DNA of 64,000 bases from Ceratothoa steindachneri (Eukaryota > Arthropoda > Malacostraca > Isopoda > Cymothoidae), in the NCBI GenBank assembly GCA_963969495.1, contig OZ018321.1, forward strand, positions 138,594,685 to 138,658,684, given 5' to 3'. This document shows, one piece after another, positions 46,581 to 57,824 of this stretch. The notes under the pieces are model-generated. The model ran no database searches. It worked only from the letters and a program-made list of their open reading frames with translations, and was not told the origin of the DNA. Numbering within the stretch: position 1 is the first letter of the stretch; the number at the start of each line of letters is the position of its first letter. A program made the translations under genes and the position numbers.

Positions 46581-47483
46581 CGAGGAGTGTTTTATTATTT
46601 TTCAATATAACTACACTCGACTTCAATGCACTTGCGCCACTTGTCCCTGACGCTTCGAATTCCCGAAAACCAGAAATCTCCCGATTGCTGTTTAATCCAC
46701 TCCTGGACATCTTCATCGTCCCCAAATCGGCGTCCACGCAGTGCAGCCTTGAGCTGGCAGATTAAAAGGTATTCGCTAGGGGCCAGATCTGGACTGTAGG
46801 GAGGATATTTGAGCTCCTCGAATCCGCACTGCAGGGAGGATGGTTAAGCTCCTCGATTCCGCACTCGCGCAGGGCAGCTTGTGTAACTCTGGCCTTGTTG
46901 ACTTTGACAACGTTGAAGTCGATCATGGGGCGTGAGGTTTCTAGGGACCCAACGGGCAGAGACTTGGGTCATGGCCAAATTGTCGTGGATGATGTTGATA
47001 ATACTTCCATGTGATATTCCAAGTTCTCGCTCGATTTCTTCGACCTTCACCCGTCGATTTTCGAGGGTCATCCTCTCCACACGGGCCACATTGTCCTCGT
47101 TGCTCACGTCTGACAGGCCTCCTGGATGGGGTTCATCTTCAAGGGACTCACGACCATGGCGGAAATTCCCATTTCAGCGAGCAATGGTTGCATAGGAAGG
47201 GGCGGTGTCGGTGTACACTGCAACCATGCGTTCATGGATCTCTTTTGCATTTTTGCCTTCCTTGGTCAAAAATTTGATCACTGCGCGGTGCTCAATTTTC
47301 TCCATTGTTGAAAAATTTGTGACTGACGATCTGCGATCAGCTACTGCTTCCTAAATAGACGAGGCAGGAACGTGCGGCTGCAGGTCCTGACTTGTCATAA
47401 CTTGTCGTAACAATCCCACAAACAGCCATCCCCCTTCCTCTGTTTTGCCTTAACGATTCGCAAAACTTATTGACCGCCCCTCG
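46581..47483 (-). mobile_element. Internally deleted mariner
   Basis: Same subfamily as the element at 35736-37027. The 5' end (right side) reads cgaggggcggtcaataagtt in reverse. The transposase N-terminus (SNEDNVARVERM, WVPRNLTPHD) is followed directly by a C-terminal piece (QGQSYTSCPARVRNRGA). The TDDKTW and first parts of the catalytic core are deleted. Near 46795-46865 a 60-bp piece (gggaggat...gagctcctcga..ccgcact) is duplicated. The left end (cgaggagtgttttattattt) does not match the right end well, so the element may be chimeric or truncated. Confidence 0.85.
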
Positions 47484-48028
47484 TGCGAAAGATAATAGAA
47501 CATAGGTCTGCATTAAGACATGTAATAGCTTTATCAGAGACATCATGTTTACGATCATGGAAAACAAGTTAGGTAATTTTCTGCAAGTTGCCAATATATG
47601 GCTAAACCTGACATTCCTTTATTACTGTTTTTTACTTATATATTAGGAAGTTACTACTGGACATATAAGTAATTTTTTTGTTCTAGTTTCTGTGCATTTT
47701 CCACTATTGTTAATTTGTTTCTTGCATAACACAGGCATGCGTTTGAAAATAATTCTGTTCCTGCGGTTTTCTTTAGTGATTCCTAACGAAATTGTTCCCT
47801 TAAATTGAAATATGACATTCATTTTGCTCAATCAGGTCTGGTTTTTGAGATACAGCGCACTACTCTTTTTAGAAAAGGGCCATTTTTGAAAAAAAACCTT
47901 ATTTATATAAAGTTATTTAATAAATTACAATTACTTGTAATAAAAAAAATACCGACTCAATTCGACTTTCTTTTAATTAATTTTAAACTTACAGACTACT
48001 TATGAGCCTACCCAGGAGTGTAAAGAAA
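47484..48028. other. Spacer between mariner and family A copy
   Basis: AT-rich, nothing recognised; lies downstream of the family A stop codon. Confidence 0.4.
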
Positions 48029-50141
48029 CTATTTTCCAAGAAAAGAAGTCCTTGATGACTTCCGCTTGTGAAGCGATGTTGGTTCGTCGCGTTTAAGACA
48101 CCAGCAATAGTCAGCTAACATGTTGATGTCATAGCGTCCTTGATATCTTGTCTCCATCGTCTTTATGTCTTGGTGAAGTCTTTCTCCTTGTTCCTCGCTA
48201 TAATCTCCACAGTTTGCCGGAAAATAGTCAAGATGTGACTGGATAAAATGCATTTTTATCGACATGCGAGCTCCCATTTTTTCGAAGCTTTTCATAAGCT
48301 CATTTACATGTGAGATATATTCTGAGCTTCTTTTATTTCCCAGAAAACCGTCAATTACTTTACTAAACGCTCGCTATGCTTCTTGTTCACTGGCTTCCAT
48401 ATTAGTGTAAAAATGCTTGTCCTTTAACAGAGTTCTAATTTGGGGAACATCAAATATGCCTGCATGGAGCTTGGCATCACTGATCTGTGGGAATATTTGC
48501 AGTAGATACTTAAAAGCTTGGCCTTCTTTATTCAGTGCTTTGACAAAGTTCTTCATCAGGCCAAGCTTTATATGAAGAGGAGGCAGTAAAACATTTTTGG
48601 GAGGGACTAGAGGTTGAGCTACCACATTGTGGCAGCCAATTTGGAATGCCTCTCGATATGGCCAGTCTTTTTGCTTATAGTGAAGACTATCCGCCTGGCT
48701 ATCCCATAAACACATGAACCATGGATATTTTGTGTAGCCTCCTTGCATCCCAAGCAGAAGGCACACAACCTGAAAGAAAACATATTGATGCATATTGATG
48801 TACATGGTTTCTAAGAACTTCTATTTTTTGCATAGGCAATTTTCACTAAGTTTATTAGGGGTAGGGAGAAACTAATATGTGTATAATACAAACATTCCTT
48901 GAAATATTTTAAAAGTTCAATAAAGTAAAATATATCTTACCTTGAGATCCCCACATATTAACCAGTTCTGGTAAGAGTACTTGATTGTATTAATCAATAC
49001 TTTCATATTTTCGTAGCTTTCTGTTAACTGAACTGAATGGCCAATAGGTACAGATGCCATTTTATTGCTAATATTTAAGAGTACTACCTTAAAACACCTG
49101 CTAGAAGAATCAATAAAGAGCCTCCACTCACTTGGTTGGTAAGAAACGCCAAATGCCTCAATTAAACCTTTTACATCATTGCAATACACCAAAGAGCTGC
49201 AAGAATCAACTGCAAAGAACTTTCGAAACTCTTCGTCTCTATTTCTGAATCAAAAGTATGTAGTTTCTTGAGAGAGGAGGTTGCTCTCACTAAGACGGGA
49301 TGCAAGAAGTTGTGTGTTCTCTTTAAAAAGACCAAGATCTCTAGTCAAGTCATTTAATTGACCTTGAGTGAGTGGTCTTGGCAAAGTCATTGTAGACGTA
49401 GGCTGATATGTCACTGAAGTGTCAGTGTCATCCACTTCTATATCTTCTATATTGTCTTGTAGCTCATTATTTTTAGGTGGAAAAGGAACTGGAACTCCTG
49501 GACCATGTGGTTGTGGTTTAATGGCAGAAGGAACATTAGGATAGACTACAGTGTGTTTGTTCTTCTTATTGACACCTGAAAAAAAGTTTCGCATACTTAA
49601 TACACATACTTTTAATTCACTCGACCCTCGTTTCCACATTTTTATACACATTTTTCGTACCAGGTAAATTTACAATTTTTAAATACAATCAATTTTTATA
49701 TACAATTTAACCACAATTTTTCTATCAGCATAATACACTATTTTTATACACAATTACAATTTTAATAGGCTACCAAAAGATTTGTATAAACATTTTTAGA
49801 TTTGTCAAGGACTATATTGTTAAGGTAATTATCTCACCTTTAAGATTTTTCCTGCAAAAATAGCAATCTGTAATGTGGTCCTTGCCTTCTCTCCACACCA
49901 TAGGTACACCAAATGACAAACAGTTCGTTTTGCCCTCACTCCAGCGTCTTAAGGCTATGACACAGGCTTTGCAGCACATATGTGGAGCAAAGTTTTTGTC
50001 TTGATCACCTAGCTTTATTCCAAAATATGCATTGTAAAGGAACTTTACTAACGGCGTTATAGTGCATTGCTGGTCACTAAAAGTTACCTTTCCACAAACA
50101 AAACAAAATCTATCAGGACTGTTTTTACACTTTCTATTCAT
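48029..50141 (-). pseudogene. Uncharacterised multi-copy family A, three exons, nearly intact
   Basis: Exons 50141-49838, 49575-48941 and 48769-48029 join in frame (phases 1 and 0) with GT-AG introns of 262 and 171 bases, giving about 560 codons. N-terminus: RFCFVCG, HMCCKACVIALRRW and ITDCYFC, a cysteine pattern that could bind zinc. Middle: EWRLFIDSSSR, PIGHSVQLTESYENM, LICGDLK. After intron 2: GMQGGYTKYP, CLWDSQAD, PPLHIKLGLMKNFVK, HFIQSHLDYFPANCGD and SEEQGERLHQDIKTME. Only two in-frame stops interrupt it: TGA at 49250-49252 and TAG at about 48374-48376, the latter at a position that is Trp in relatives I recall. Asp of LFIDSS, Asp of CGDLK and Glu of SEEQGER would suit a DDE catalytic triad; this is inference. 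It may be newly inactivated, or the stops may be sequence errors. Confidence 0.82.
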
Positions 50142-50559
50142 TTTTATGAAATATATGGAGTTTTGCTAATGTATTTGCCTGCAAAAAAATTCACAAAGAT
50201 AAATAAGTTTTAGAAATACACTTTAAACACTGTTCATAGATGAGAAAAGTCATGGATTAAAAAACCAACACTTAGTTGGAGAGTGAGCAAGCAACACACA
50301 ACCACTCGCGCTCGCGGTCAGCTAGATACTGAGCTCTCTAACGCCATCTAGGGAGCTTGGTCTGTATCTTAAAAACTAGATCTGATTGAGCAATAGGAAT
50401 GCTTGATTTGGATTTAGGAGACAAATTTCATTTTGAATCACCTATGAAACCCTCAGGAACATTTTTGACGCAGACCAGTGTAATCAATTATCCATTAATT
50501 ATGTTTTATCTATAAGGTGAATATTTGTAATTTACTGGTACAAATGCCCTGGCAAGTTA
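50142..50559. other. Possible upstream region of the family A copy
   Basis: No TATA box or other promoter element is obvious; nothing else recognised. Confidence 0.35.
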
Positions 50560-51345
50560 CCTGCAGGGTCATGAGGTTAATATGATGGCTGCAAAGGTCA
50601 CTTGTGATGCTACAATGGAAACCCTCAATAAGTGCAGGAATGAAGATATGTTTTCTCTTATCTGGAAAAAAGCCCCCCCAAACTGATACAAACATCATTG
50701 AAATTGCACCAGACATTGAGGAGGTGGAAACTACAAAACGCCAAAAGAAACCATCCAAGAGGTTGTAAGCACTCTCAGGAGAGTCTCCTGAAGAACCTAT
50801 CTTATTAACAGACCATCAGAGAGCCAGGATTGTATACTATGATGCTCTAGACAGAGTTCTCATTGAAATGAGAGAGAGATTTGCCATCAGGGATACACAT
50901 ATCCTGACATCCCTGGCAGATGTAGTACTAGGCAAAGAAGCAGAGGATAGTTTCAAGGCAGTATCTGAATTCTACTATTTGGAGCAAAGCATCCTAATGG
51001 CTGAAAATGCCGGTTTTCACAATCTGGAAAGCGGGGAGTTGAAAACTGTAAATAAAGTGGTAAACTATCTCCAGTCAAATTCTCTGTGTGAAACTTTGAC
51101 ACACTTCGGTGAGGTGGCAAAAACCCTGGGAACTATACCTGCAACATTTTGTTGAACATAGAGGTCATTTTCGTGCTTGAGAAGACTCAAAACCTACCTT
51201 AGATTTACTATTAGCCAGGATAGGCTCTCAGCATTAGGACTTCTCTGCACTGAAAGAGGTCATGCCAACAGGATAGACATTAACACTATTGTGGAGGGAT
51301 TTGACAGACGAAAGGGAAGGGACAAAATGTTCTTCTAATTTATCC
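50560..51345 (+). pseudogene. hAT-like transposase relic (ZMYM1-type)
   Basis: Plus-strand frame DALDRVLIEMRERFAIRD at about 50844-50895, then VSEFYYLEQSI and a helix-rich part to 51155. After a stop at 51153-51155 and a frameshift come LKTYLRFTISQDRLSALGLL at about 51187-51250 and INTIVEGFDRRK. The last two blocks match the C-terminal dimerisation region (LKTYLRxxMxxxRLxxLALL) of hAT-derived zinc-finger MYM proteins. The catalytic N-terminal parts are not visible. Confidence 0.65.
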
Positions 51346-52403
51346 CCAATTAAGCATAACATGTACCAGCGTAGTAAAGATTTGCATCTGTATTTGTATT
51401 TCTTTTCTACATGTAGTTGGTTGTGTAGGTCAGATAAGCTTCACTGACATTAGCTTGCCCTCCCTAGACGCAGAGGGGAAGTCTCTTTTAAGTACTGGGG
51501 GTATTCGAATGCGTTTTCTACCGTCGGCCGACTTAGAAAATTAATCAATGGCTTTTTATGTGGTTCTGGAATTTCAACAAGAGAAACTAAAATAATCTTT
51601 ACTATTATACAAACAAATAACAGAATTTAACAATAATGTATACAGTATGGGAAAACTAATCATTCAGCAAGAAAACGGGAAGAGATGATGAGGGGAAGCT
51701 TCGTAGTCGGAAAGCGTCACGCTTCTTCGATGGTGATATAGAAAAATGTAATTGGCTTACAATTTTCCAAGAGTAGGAGGGGGCCTCGAGTGGTTGTTTG
51801 AGGGAGTATCATTGCAGGGCACGGGGCGAAGCGCGTTATTCCAGAATGAGTCCTTAGGTCCTTGACTGCCGTAGTTTTAAACAACTGGTTTCTTGCCTGC
51901 GAGTCCTTAAGGTACCAGAAAGTTGCTTGTGAAGTGGCACGTTGTGTCCTTTGATTATTGCTTGGATACTGCATGAGTAGTGCCTGGCTCCTGGTTGAAT
52001 ATAATTTGCTCGTTTCTTCGCTGAGAAATATACACGACTTCACCGGAAGTGATTTTGTTTGCCATCGGAAATTGGTCCCACTCTGATTCAAGGCGCGGCG
52101 GTAAAGGGCTTAGTGCCATCTTGCTGATTTGGATCCGGGCTCCAGTTTAACTCGTCTCGCTTCATTATTTTCCCTGGAAGTTTACCGAAAGACGCCGGTT
52201 GCCGGTCCGTTCGTCCGTGAAATACCCCCTTAGGCCTCTTTGTCCGCGTGAATCTCTCTCTCTCTCTCTCTCATGCTATATATCATGGAAGATAATATAA
52301 TAAAATAATCTGTGTTGATACTATGTTCCGTTATAAATTGTGTAAGATTTTAAAAGTTTCCCTTGCATTTTATTATATTTAAGAGAGTTTGGGTACTTTT
52401 AAA
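51346..52403. other. Region without recognised gene
   Basis: Contains (CT)n at 52253-52272. The 124-codon minus frame at 51717-52091 resembles no family I know. Confidence 0.4.
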
Positions 52404-54008
52404 ACATTCATAAGATGATGTATGCATGAACACGGAATGAAGAATAGAATAGTATCTACGTGGTTTTGCTGAACTTCTTTAAATTCGTACCTACTGTACA
52501 TAATATAACAGCTGTTTGTTGTTTATTACACAAATATATGGCAATTTGAAAAAGAATTCTGGGGGTTTCTGAAATTTGGACACATTTGGTCTTGCGCCCC
52601 CAAATAAATCCCACCTCCTACGCCTATGCCTGTACTTCTATTACTACCTTAATAGAAAGGGTTACCATTTACTTATTTTTCATTGTTACTTTTAATAATT
52701 TTATAAATCCATACACTGCATTTTTAGTCGCATTAGATTTCAATTAAATGGATTCATCATGAAGACATCTGCCTTGTACTCGTAGTTTGAGGTTCAAAGC
52801 AAGTTATAAACCTGTATCGGTTCAGGTGAATCACGCACATATTCAGCGGCGTCAAACTAGGTTATAAACATGCATCGGTTCTAAAGAAGCAGTCATTTAC
52901 ACTTCGGTATCAGACGTTAATACAAGTGGGGACTGGAGAGTGTTCAGGGATTTATTGCCGTATTATATTTTGGTGGTATTTGCGATCGTCTCTGAGTTCA
53001 AACACAATTTATGTTGCTCGAAGCATTATATGCTAAGAACGTTTCTTAAAGCCCACCCGTCCCCCACACACATGATTATTCCAACATCTATAAGGTTTTC
53101 GTATATGTTGCATTCACCACACACAAGATAGATATTCTAGACTCATCAAGTTTTCACCCCTTAGCTTCTTTCCAAACACGAGCATAAACCTGAATGTTCT
53201 TGAACCAAGCCCGTTTCGTCCAATTTGTAGACTTAAGAAAGCAAAAAGTTCTCTGAATCCAAGATGTTGCTTACAGTTTTGCGAAATTTATCGATCTTTT
53301 CCGTATGGAGCACTAGCTGATTCACTTCCGTTACGAGCATTTTTTACCCCAAATCGCTTCCTGAATCCCCATATCCAACCATCTGAAGCCTGAAAATTTT
53401 TAATTTTCATTTGCTTGACCAAACGTACCGCAGCATCCTTTATATCGACACTACGTTTTCCAACACCTGTGTTCATATGTTGCTGATACCATTTGAGCAC
53501 TGCTTCTTCTAACTTCTGTTTCTGACCAAACTTTATCAACTTTCTCATGATGTTCTGATTTTCATACCAGTAGTCTCACAGTAGTCTATCTTTGTTTCGT
53601 TTGAAGTCACTGGGAGTCTGCTTAGGGACACCATATTCGAGAGTTTGCTATGTATAAGGAAGACTTCTTTCAATATTTTCAATGATTTATAACTTCTGCC
53701 CAATGGACAACACATTTAATTTAGGCGTGGAGCCATCACGAATAAACAACACTTTAATAAGTCACACAGTTACGAAGCACAAATGAACTGAATGGAAGCA
53801 CAACAACGAACGATCACACAATGCGTGTAATGGTTTAAAACAAATATCGTGAAAACATAAGAACGTCTCCATGCGTATTTGTGTAATAAACAACAAACAG
53901 CTGTTATATTATGTACAGTAGGTACGAATTTAAAGAAGTTCAGCAAAACCACGTAGCTACTATTCTATTCTTCATTCCGTGTTCATGCATACATCATCTT
54001 ATGAATGT
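52404..54008 (-). mobile_element. Pogo/Tigger-like remnant between 133-bp inverted repeats
   Basis: The arms 52404-52536 and 53876-54008 are inverted copies of 133 bp with one mismatch seen (tatctacg versus tagctacg). On the minus strand, the right arm is followed by a leader and ATGGCTCCACGC at about 53735, a typical pogo/Tigger start, then the DNA-binding domain. The rest of the 1.6 kb has no catalytic domain. Pogo elements usually have short terminal repeats and TA targets. No TA duplication is visible at these ends, so this may be a derived element or two inverted copies of its 5' end. Confidence 0.6.
53288..53735 (-). pseudogene. CENP-B/Tigger DNA-binding domain relic
   Basis: From about 53735 the frame reads a psq-like helix-turn-helix (LSIGQKL-stop-IIENIERS, YGVPKQTPSDFKRNKDRLL). 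This is followed by the HTH_CENPB domain (LEEAVLKWYQQHMNTG, KNFQASDGWIWGFRKRFGV). Three stops lie in the first half. The DDE domain that should follow is absent. Confidence 0.85.
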
Positions 54009-55097
54009 GGAGGAATAGAGTCTAATAGGACCTGGAGGTCCACCTCGAACCCTTAGAAAAGCCACGTGGCCTTAACTCTGGAACAAAGAGCATGAGAAGC
54101 AAGGAAGAAATCGTGTGAACATGGCTTTATCAGACCATCTGTGTTTATCTTACGAGGCCTATTTTCCGCGACCGAGGCGATTTAAGCTCGCCCCCCATAC
54201 TCGTAACACGAGAAAGAATCCGAAGGGCTATTTGACCGGCTACTTATCTCAGATCATCCCTTCCCAGCCGAAAGCCGGCGACATCCAATCCCAGGAGAGC
54301 ACGCCATGGCCCGAGGCAAATTCGCTGCCCGCCGACCACCTATATAAACAGAGGTTTTCCGTTGCATAAGTAGTACAGCTCGCCCGCGCAAGAAGACACA
54401 TTCTGTTCTCGAGTCGGATCCTCCGTGGCTTATTCGGGTACCAACGGCTAGAATCTCCCTCCAGTGGACGTCGCACCAGTCAATTGGTAGCTCCTTACAA
54501 CGGCCGTTCTTCCGTGAATTCGCGCAAGTACTCCCTCATCGAGAACCTTGAGGTAAAACCAGTCCTCCTTCATCAGCATCCTGAGGTAGAACCAGTACCT
54601 CGCTCCCCATTAATAACTCTGAGGTATAACATATTCCCTTGTAGCATCCTTGCCTCCCTGAGTTACCTTCCCTTCGACGCTTACCCCGTGCAAGACGTCG
54701 ACGCTGCGGACCTCGTTATAATCCAGTCTTCCCAAATCAATTGTTACTATTTGTTTTTCGGCTTAGTTTATCCCCTTTTTAAGACACCGATCCAAGTCAG
54801 GTAATTAACCGCTTTAATCCCTTGGATTTGCCCCTTTGCGGACACCGAGTGCGTCCGTTACTTATTTGATCACGTATCTCACTTAAACCTCTTTTGTATA
54901 TATTTAATATTTTTTGTTGTCAGTTAACTTTATTTTGGTTACATTCTTTAAATAACATTGGACGAATCTTGGCCATCATTCCACCTTTAAGCCAATCTGC
55001 ACTCTCTTATTTTGATAATTATTATCCACCATTAGGGAAGTACTTTCTCCCGATTCTTATTATCTCCCTTCCCAACTGGTCTGACCAAGCCATTAGC

Positions 55098-55098
<1 letters not shown>
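54009..55098 (+). mobile_element. LTR-like segment
   Basis: GC-rich block with a TATA box tatataaac at about 54342. Some 200 bp later come three short related units around 54548-54635 (ccttgaggtaaaaccagtcc, cctgaggtagaaccagtacc, ctctgaggtataacat). This is the same layout as the LTRs at 27837 and the segment at 8480. No TG/CA ends or target duplication were established. Confidence 0.35.

Positions 55099-55178
<80 letters not shown>
55099..55178. repeat. (TA)n microsatellite
   Basis: Uninterrupted TA run. Confidence 0.98.
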
Positions 55179-55180
<2 letters not shown>

Positions 55181-55609
55181 TGTAGTTGAGTAGCATTCTT
55201 TCTTGAATGCAAATTTTGTTGAAGACTATTGTGTATTTTGCCTTAATTAATTTCCTTGGGCAACTTTCTCTTCTTCTTTTTTTTTTTTCATTCCATCTTA
55301 TTGATAGTGGATCACCTGTCCTGTATTCATATCTCTTTTAAATGAATGTGTTTGGTAAAAAACAAACTAAATTGCTGAGCTTTCGATTTTATTTGATCAT
55401 CTTCGCAGCGTTTTGATATGTTCTTGCCTCCTTTATCGATGTAATGAGTGGTGTAAGGATCTGACAGAATGAAATAAATCGATTTTTAAGGGATATTTAT
55501 TCCGCCCAGGTTGAGCGTAACGTTAGAGGAAACGAACCAGTCCGAGGAGTGAAATTTTAAAATAATTTTAATGTTCGATTCCAGCTTGTCGCTTGACTGT
55601 TGATGGCAA
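55179..55609. other. Spacer, probably including the Penelope 3' region
   Basis: No coding similarity; lies just downstream of the Penelope coding relic on the minus strand. Confidence 0.35.
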
Positions 55610-56757
55610 GCTTCTCTTCGTTTATTAATATGGCTTCTAAGATGTGTTAGCCTAGCTTTATTAACCTCTTTTTATTTTAATAACGGTGTTTTCAACTAGC
55701 ATTTCTTTCGTTTGGTTAATGTTATGACCACTCTCCATATGATTTTTAGCTCCACTTTGCAGATGCATGGTTCAACGTCTCGAAAGTGTAGTAGTTGTCA
55801 TGCCAATATATTTTGAGTTGTTAAAAGCTTACAGTCTTTATCGGAGCAGATGAACTCGTAAACTATTTTAGTTGACTTGAGACTCAAGGAGTTTAGGCAA
55901 TTGTTGTTTTTCATCAGAAGATTGCTGGCTTTTGTTGTTTTATAATAAATGATGAGTTGAATTTTATCCATTTGATTTTTAACCTTGATGTTACGGTTAA
56001 TAATCTCCTTGATGTTTTTTTCGTCTATTTTATATGCCGTGGACATCTGGTTTCTGTAATACACTTTGATGTTGTTGACTTCACCCTGATTATTTTTTAT
56101 TTTTATCCGTATCTTTGCAATAATTATTTAAAAATGATTGGTTTTGTTTGTCAATCGTGCTGTTTAGGAAACCGTTGTTTACGAGTGTTTGTTTTACTCG
56201 TGCTCTCCCTTGGTGGAAAAGTTCCCAAGTAGAGCAGCATTTATGTGTTCGGCGGATGTATGAGCCGATTACGCTTATTTTATACCTTTCTGGGCATTCA
56301 CTCTCCGCATTGAGGCATCTTCCCATGTTCATACTTTTTCTATGTAATTTAGTGATGTAGCTACCATTGATGTTTTGAACTTCCTTGTACAAGAAAGGGA
56401 GTTTATTGCCCGTGCTCAATTCATAAGTGAATTTTAACACGGAGTTCTCCTCAAATTGCTGCTTGATGTTTATCAGATGTTCTTCGTTTTGGACATTGAT
56501 GTAGATGTCGTCTATGTATCGGCAATATGTGTGTGGCTTATTTTCCATGTTGTCCAATAATTTCTCTTCAAGTTTACTCATATAATAGTTGGTGAAAGTC
56601 GGCCCCAGGGGTGACCCCATAGCCACTCCATCCACTTGCGTGTATGGATTACCGTCAGGCGTCCTGAACGGAGCCTCTGATGTGCATGAACCTAACATGC
56701 TCCTTAAGATGTTTGGGTCAAGATTTGGGGGAGACACTGTAGGATAGTGGTACACTA
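55610..56757 (-). pseudogene. Penelope-like retroelement, 5'-truncated, RT plus GIY-YIG endonuclease
   Basis: The RT part at 56755-56090 contains VDGVAMGSPLGPTFTNYYM and the catalytic box CRYIDDIYI, with the Penelope block KLPFLYKEV. It starts abruptly at motif B, as expected of a 5'-truncated copy. A frameshift near 56088 leads to YEFICSDKDC and then, in another frame, YIGMTTTTLSRR-stop-TMHLQ, KNHMESGHNI and MLVENTVIK, the GIY-YIG endonuclease of Penelope elements. Stops in both parts. Confidence 0.93.
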
Positions 56758-57261
56758 ACTCTTAATTTAAGAAGGGGATTTTTTTGAGTATTTGAATAAT
56801 AATTTCATCTTACTTTTGTTATGACTTTTTTTTTATCAAAGATATTTCCAATAATTCTTTTATAATATCCAAAAACGAAATGGTGAAGTTCAGAAATAAA
56901 TATAATTATCGAAGTTTTGTGAACTTTTTAAAACCAAAAGAATTACAAATGGTGAAGTTGTAATAATTTATTTTTATATATCTTCTTCTATAACTATATT
57001 TTAGCAACGTGATATTTTGAAAGGGGGGAAATTTAGTTTAGAATTCCTTTTTAAAATTATTATAATTGGCGAAGTTCAGAAAATTGATAGAAATTTAAGC
57101 ATGCTGCTTTTTTTAGATTTTAAATTTTAATCTTAGTAGCGAAGCGCAAGCTCCCCCCGGAGGGGGACAGGGGACAGTGGCGAAACCATTGTCTTGTCTT
57201 CTATAACTATATTTTAAGAATATTTAAAAAAAAATTTCTCTTGATATGGATATCCTTTTGT
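56758..57261. other. AT-rich spacer
   Basis: Nothing recognised. Confidence 0.4.
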
Positions 57262-57630
57262 AGGAGTGGAGAAGGGGAGAGAGAGGGAAGAGAGGGGAGA
57301 TGTTAAAGAAAATAGGGAGGGGAGGTTAGATAGGGAAAGAAGGGAGGAGATATTTTTTCTCTTGATTTGGATATCCTTTTGTAAGATGGAGAATATGGAG
57401 GAAGAGAGGGGGATAGAGGAGGAGAGAAGGTGATGGGGGAGAGGGGGGAACAGGAGGGCAGGAGGAGAAGGAGAGATTAGGGAGGGGAGGGAGAGGTAGG
57501 GAGCGAGAGATGGGGAAGGGATAGGGAGAGAAGGGTGAGAGGGGAGGAGTGGGGAAAGAGATGGAAAGGGGAGAAGGGGAGGGAAAGAAGAGGGTAGGGG
57601 AAGAGCGGAGGTGGTAGAGAGAGATTTGAT
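57262..57630. repeat. Purine-only-biased (GA-rich) tract
   Basis: About 370 bp in which the plus strand is nearly all A and G with irregular gagggg/gaagg units. The phrase tttctcttgatatggatatccttttgta occurs twice near 57236 and 57357 (in two close variants), so an older repeat of about 120 bp underlies it. Confidence 0.9.
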
Positions 57631-57824
57631 TTTTTTTTATTATTCACAAAGAATATTCTCATTCTATGAACTAAACTTAATCTTGTTCATCAACGCTACA
57701 GAACTTCTTGGTCCACAATATTCTTAGTTTTGCCTTGTGGAGCATATACAAACAGATTACATTTGCTTCTAAATCTAGAGCAATAAGAAAAACAGAGTTC
57801 CTCTAATTGCAACTATGCACTAAA

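Noticed and set aside
48374..49252. Programmed stop-codon readthrough or selenocysteine in family A
   Set aside because: No selenocysteine structure seen, and the plus-strand copy and family B also have stops at several positions, as expected of ordinary decay (Trp codons mutate easily to TGA or TAG).
46581..50141. A composite element in which mariner and family A move together
   Set aside because: One mariner is inside family A and the other lies about 550 bp downstream, so positions differ; proximity is probably chance.
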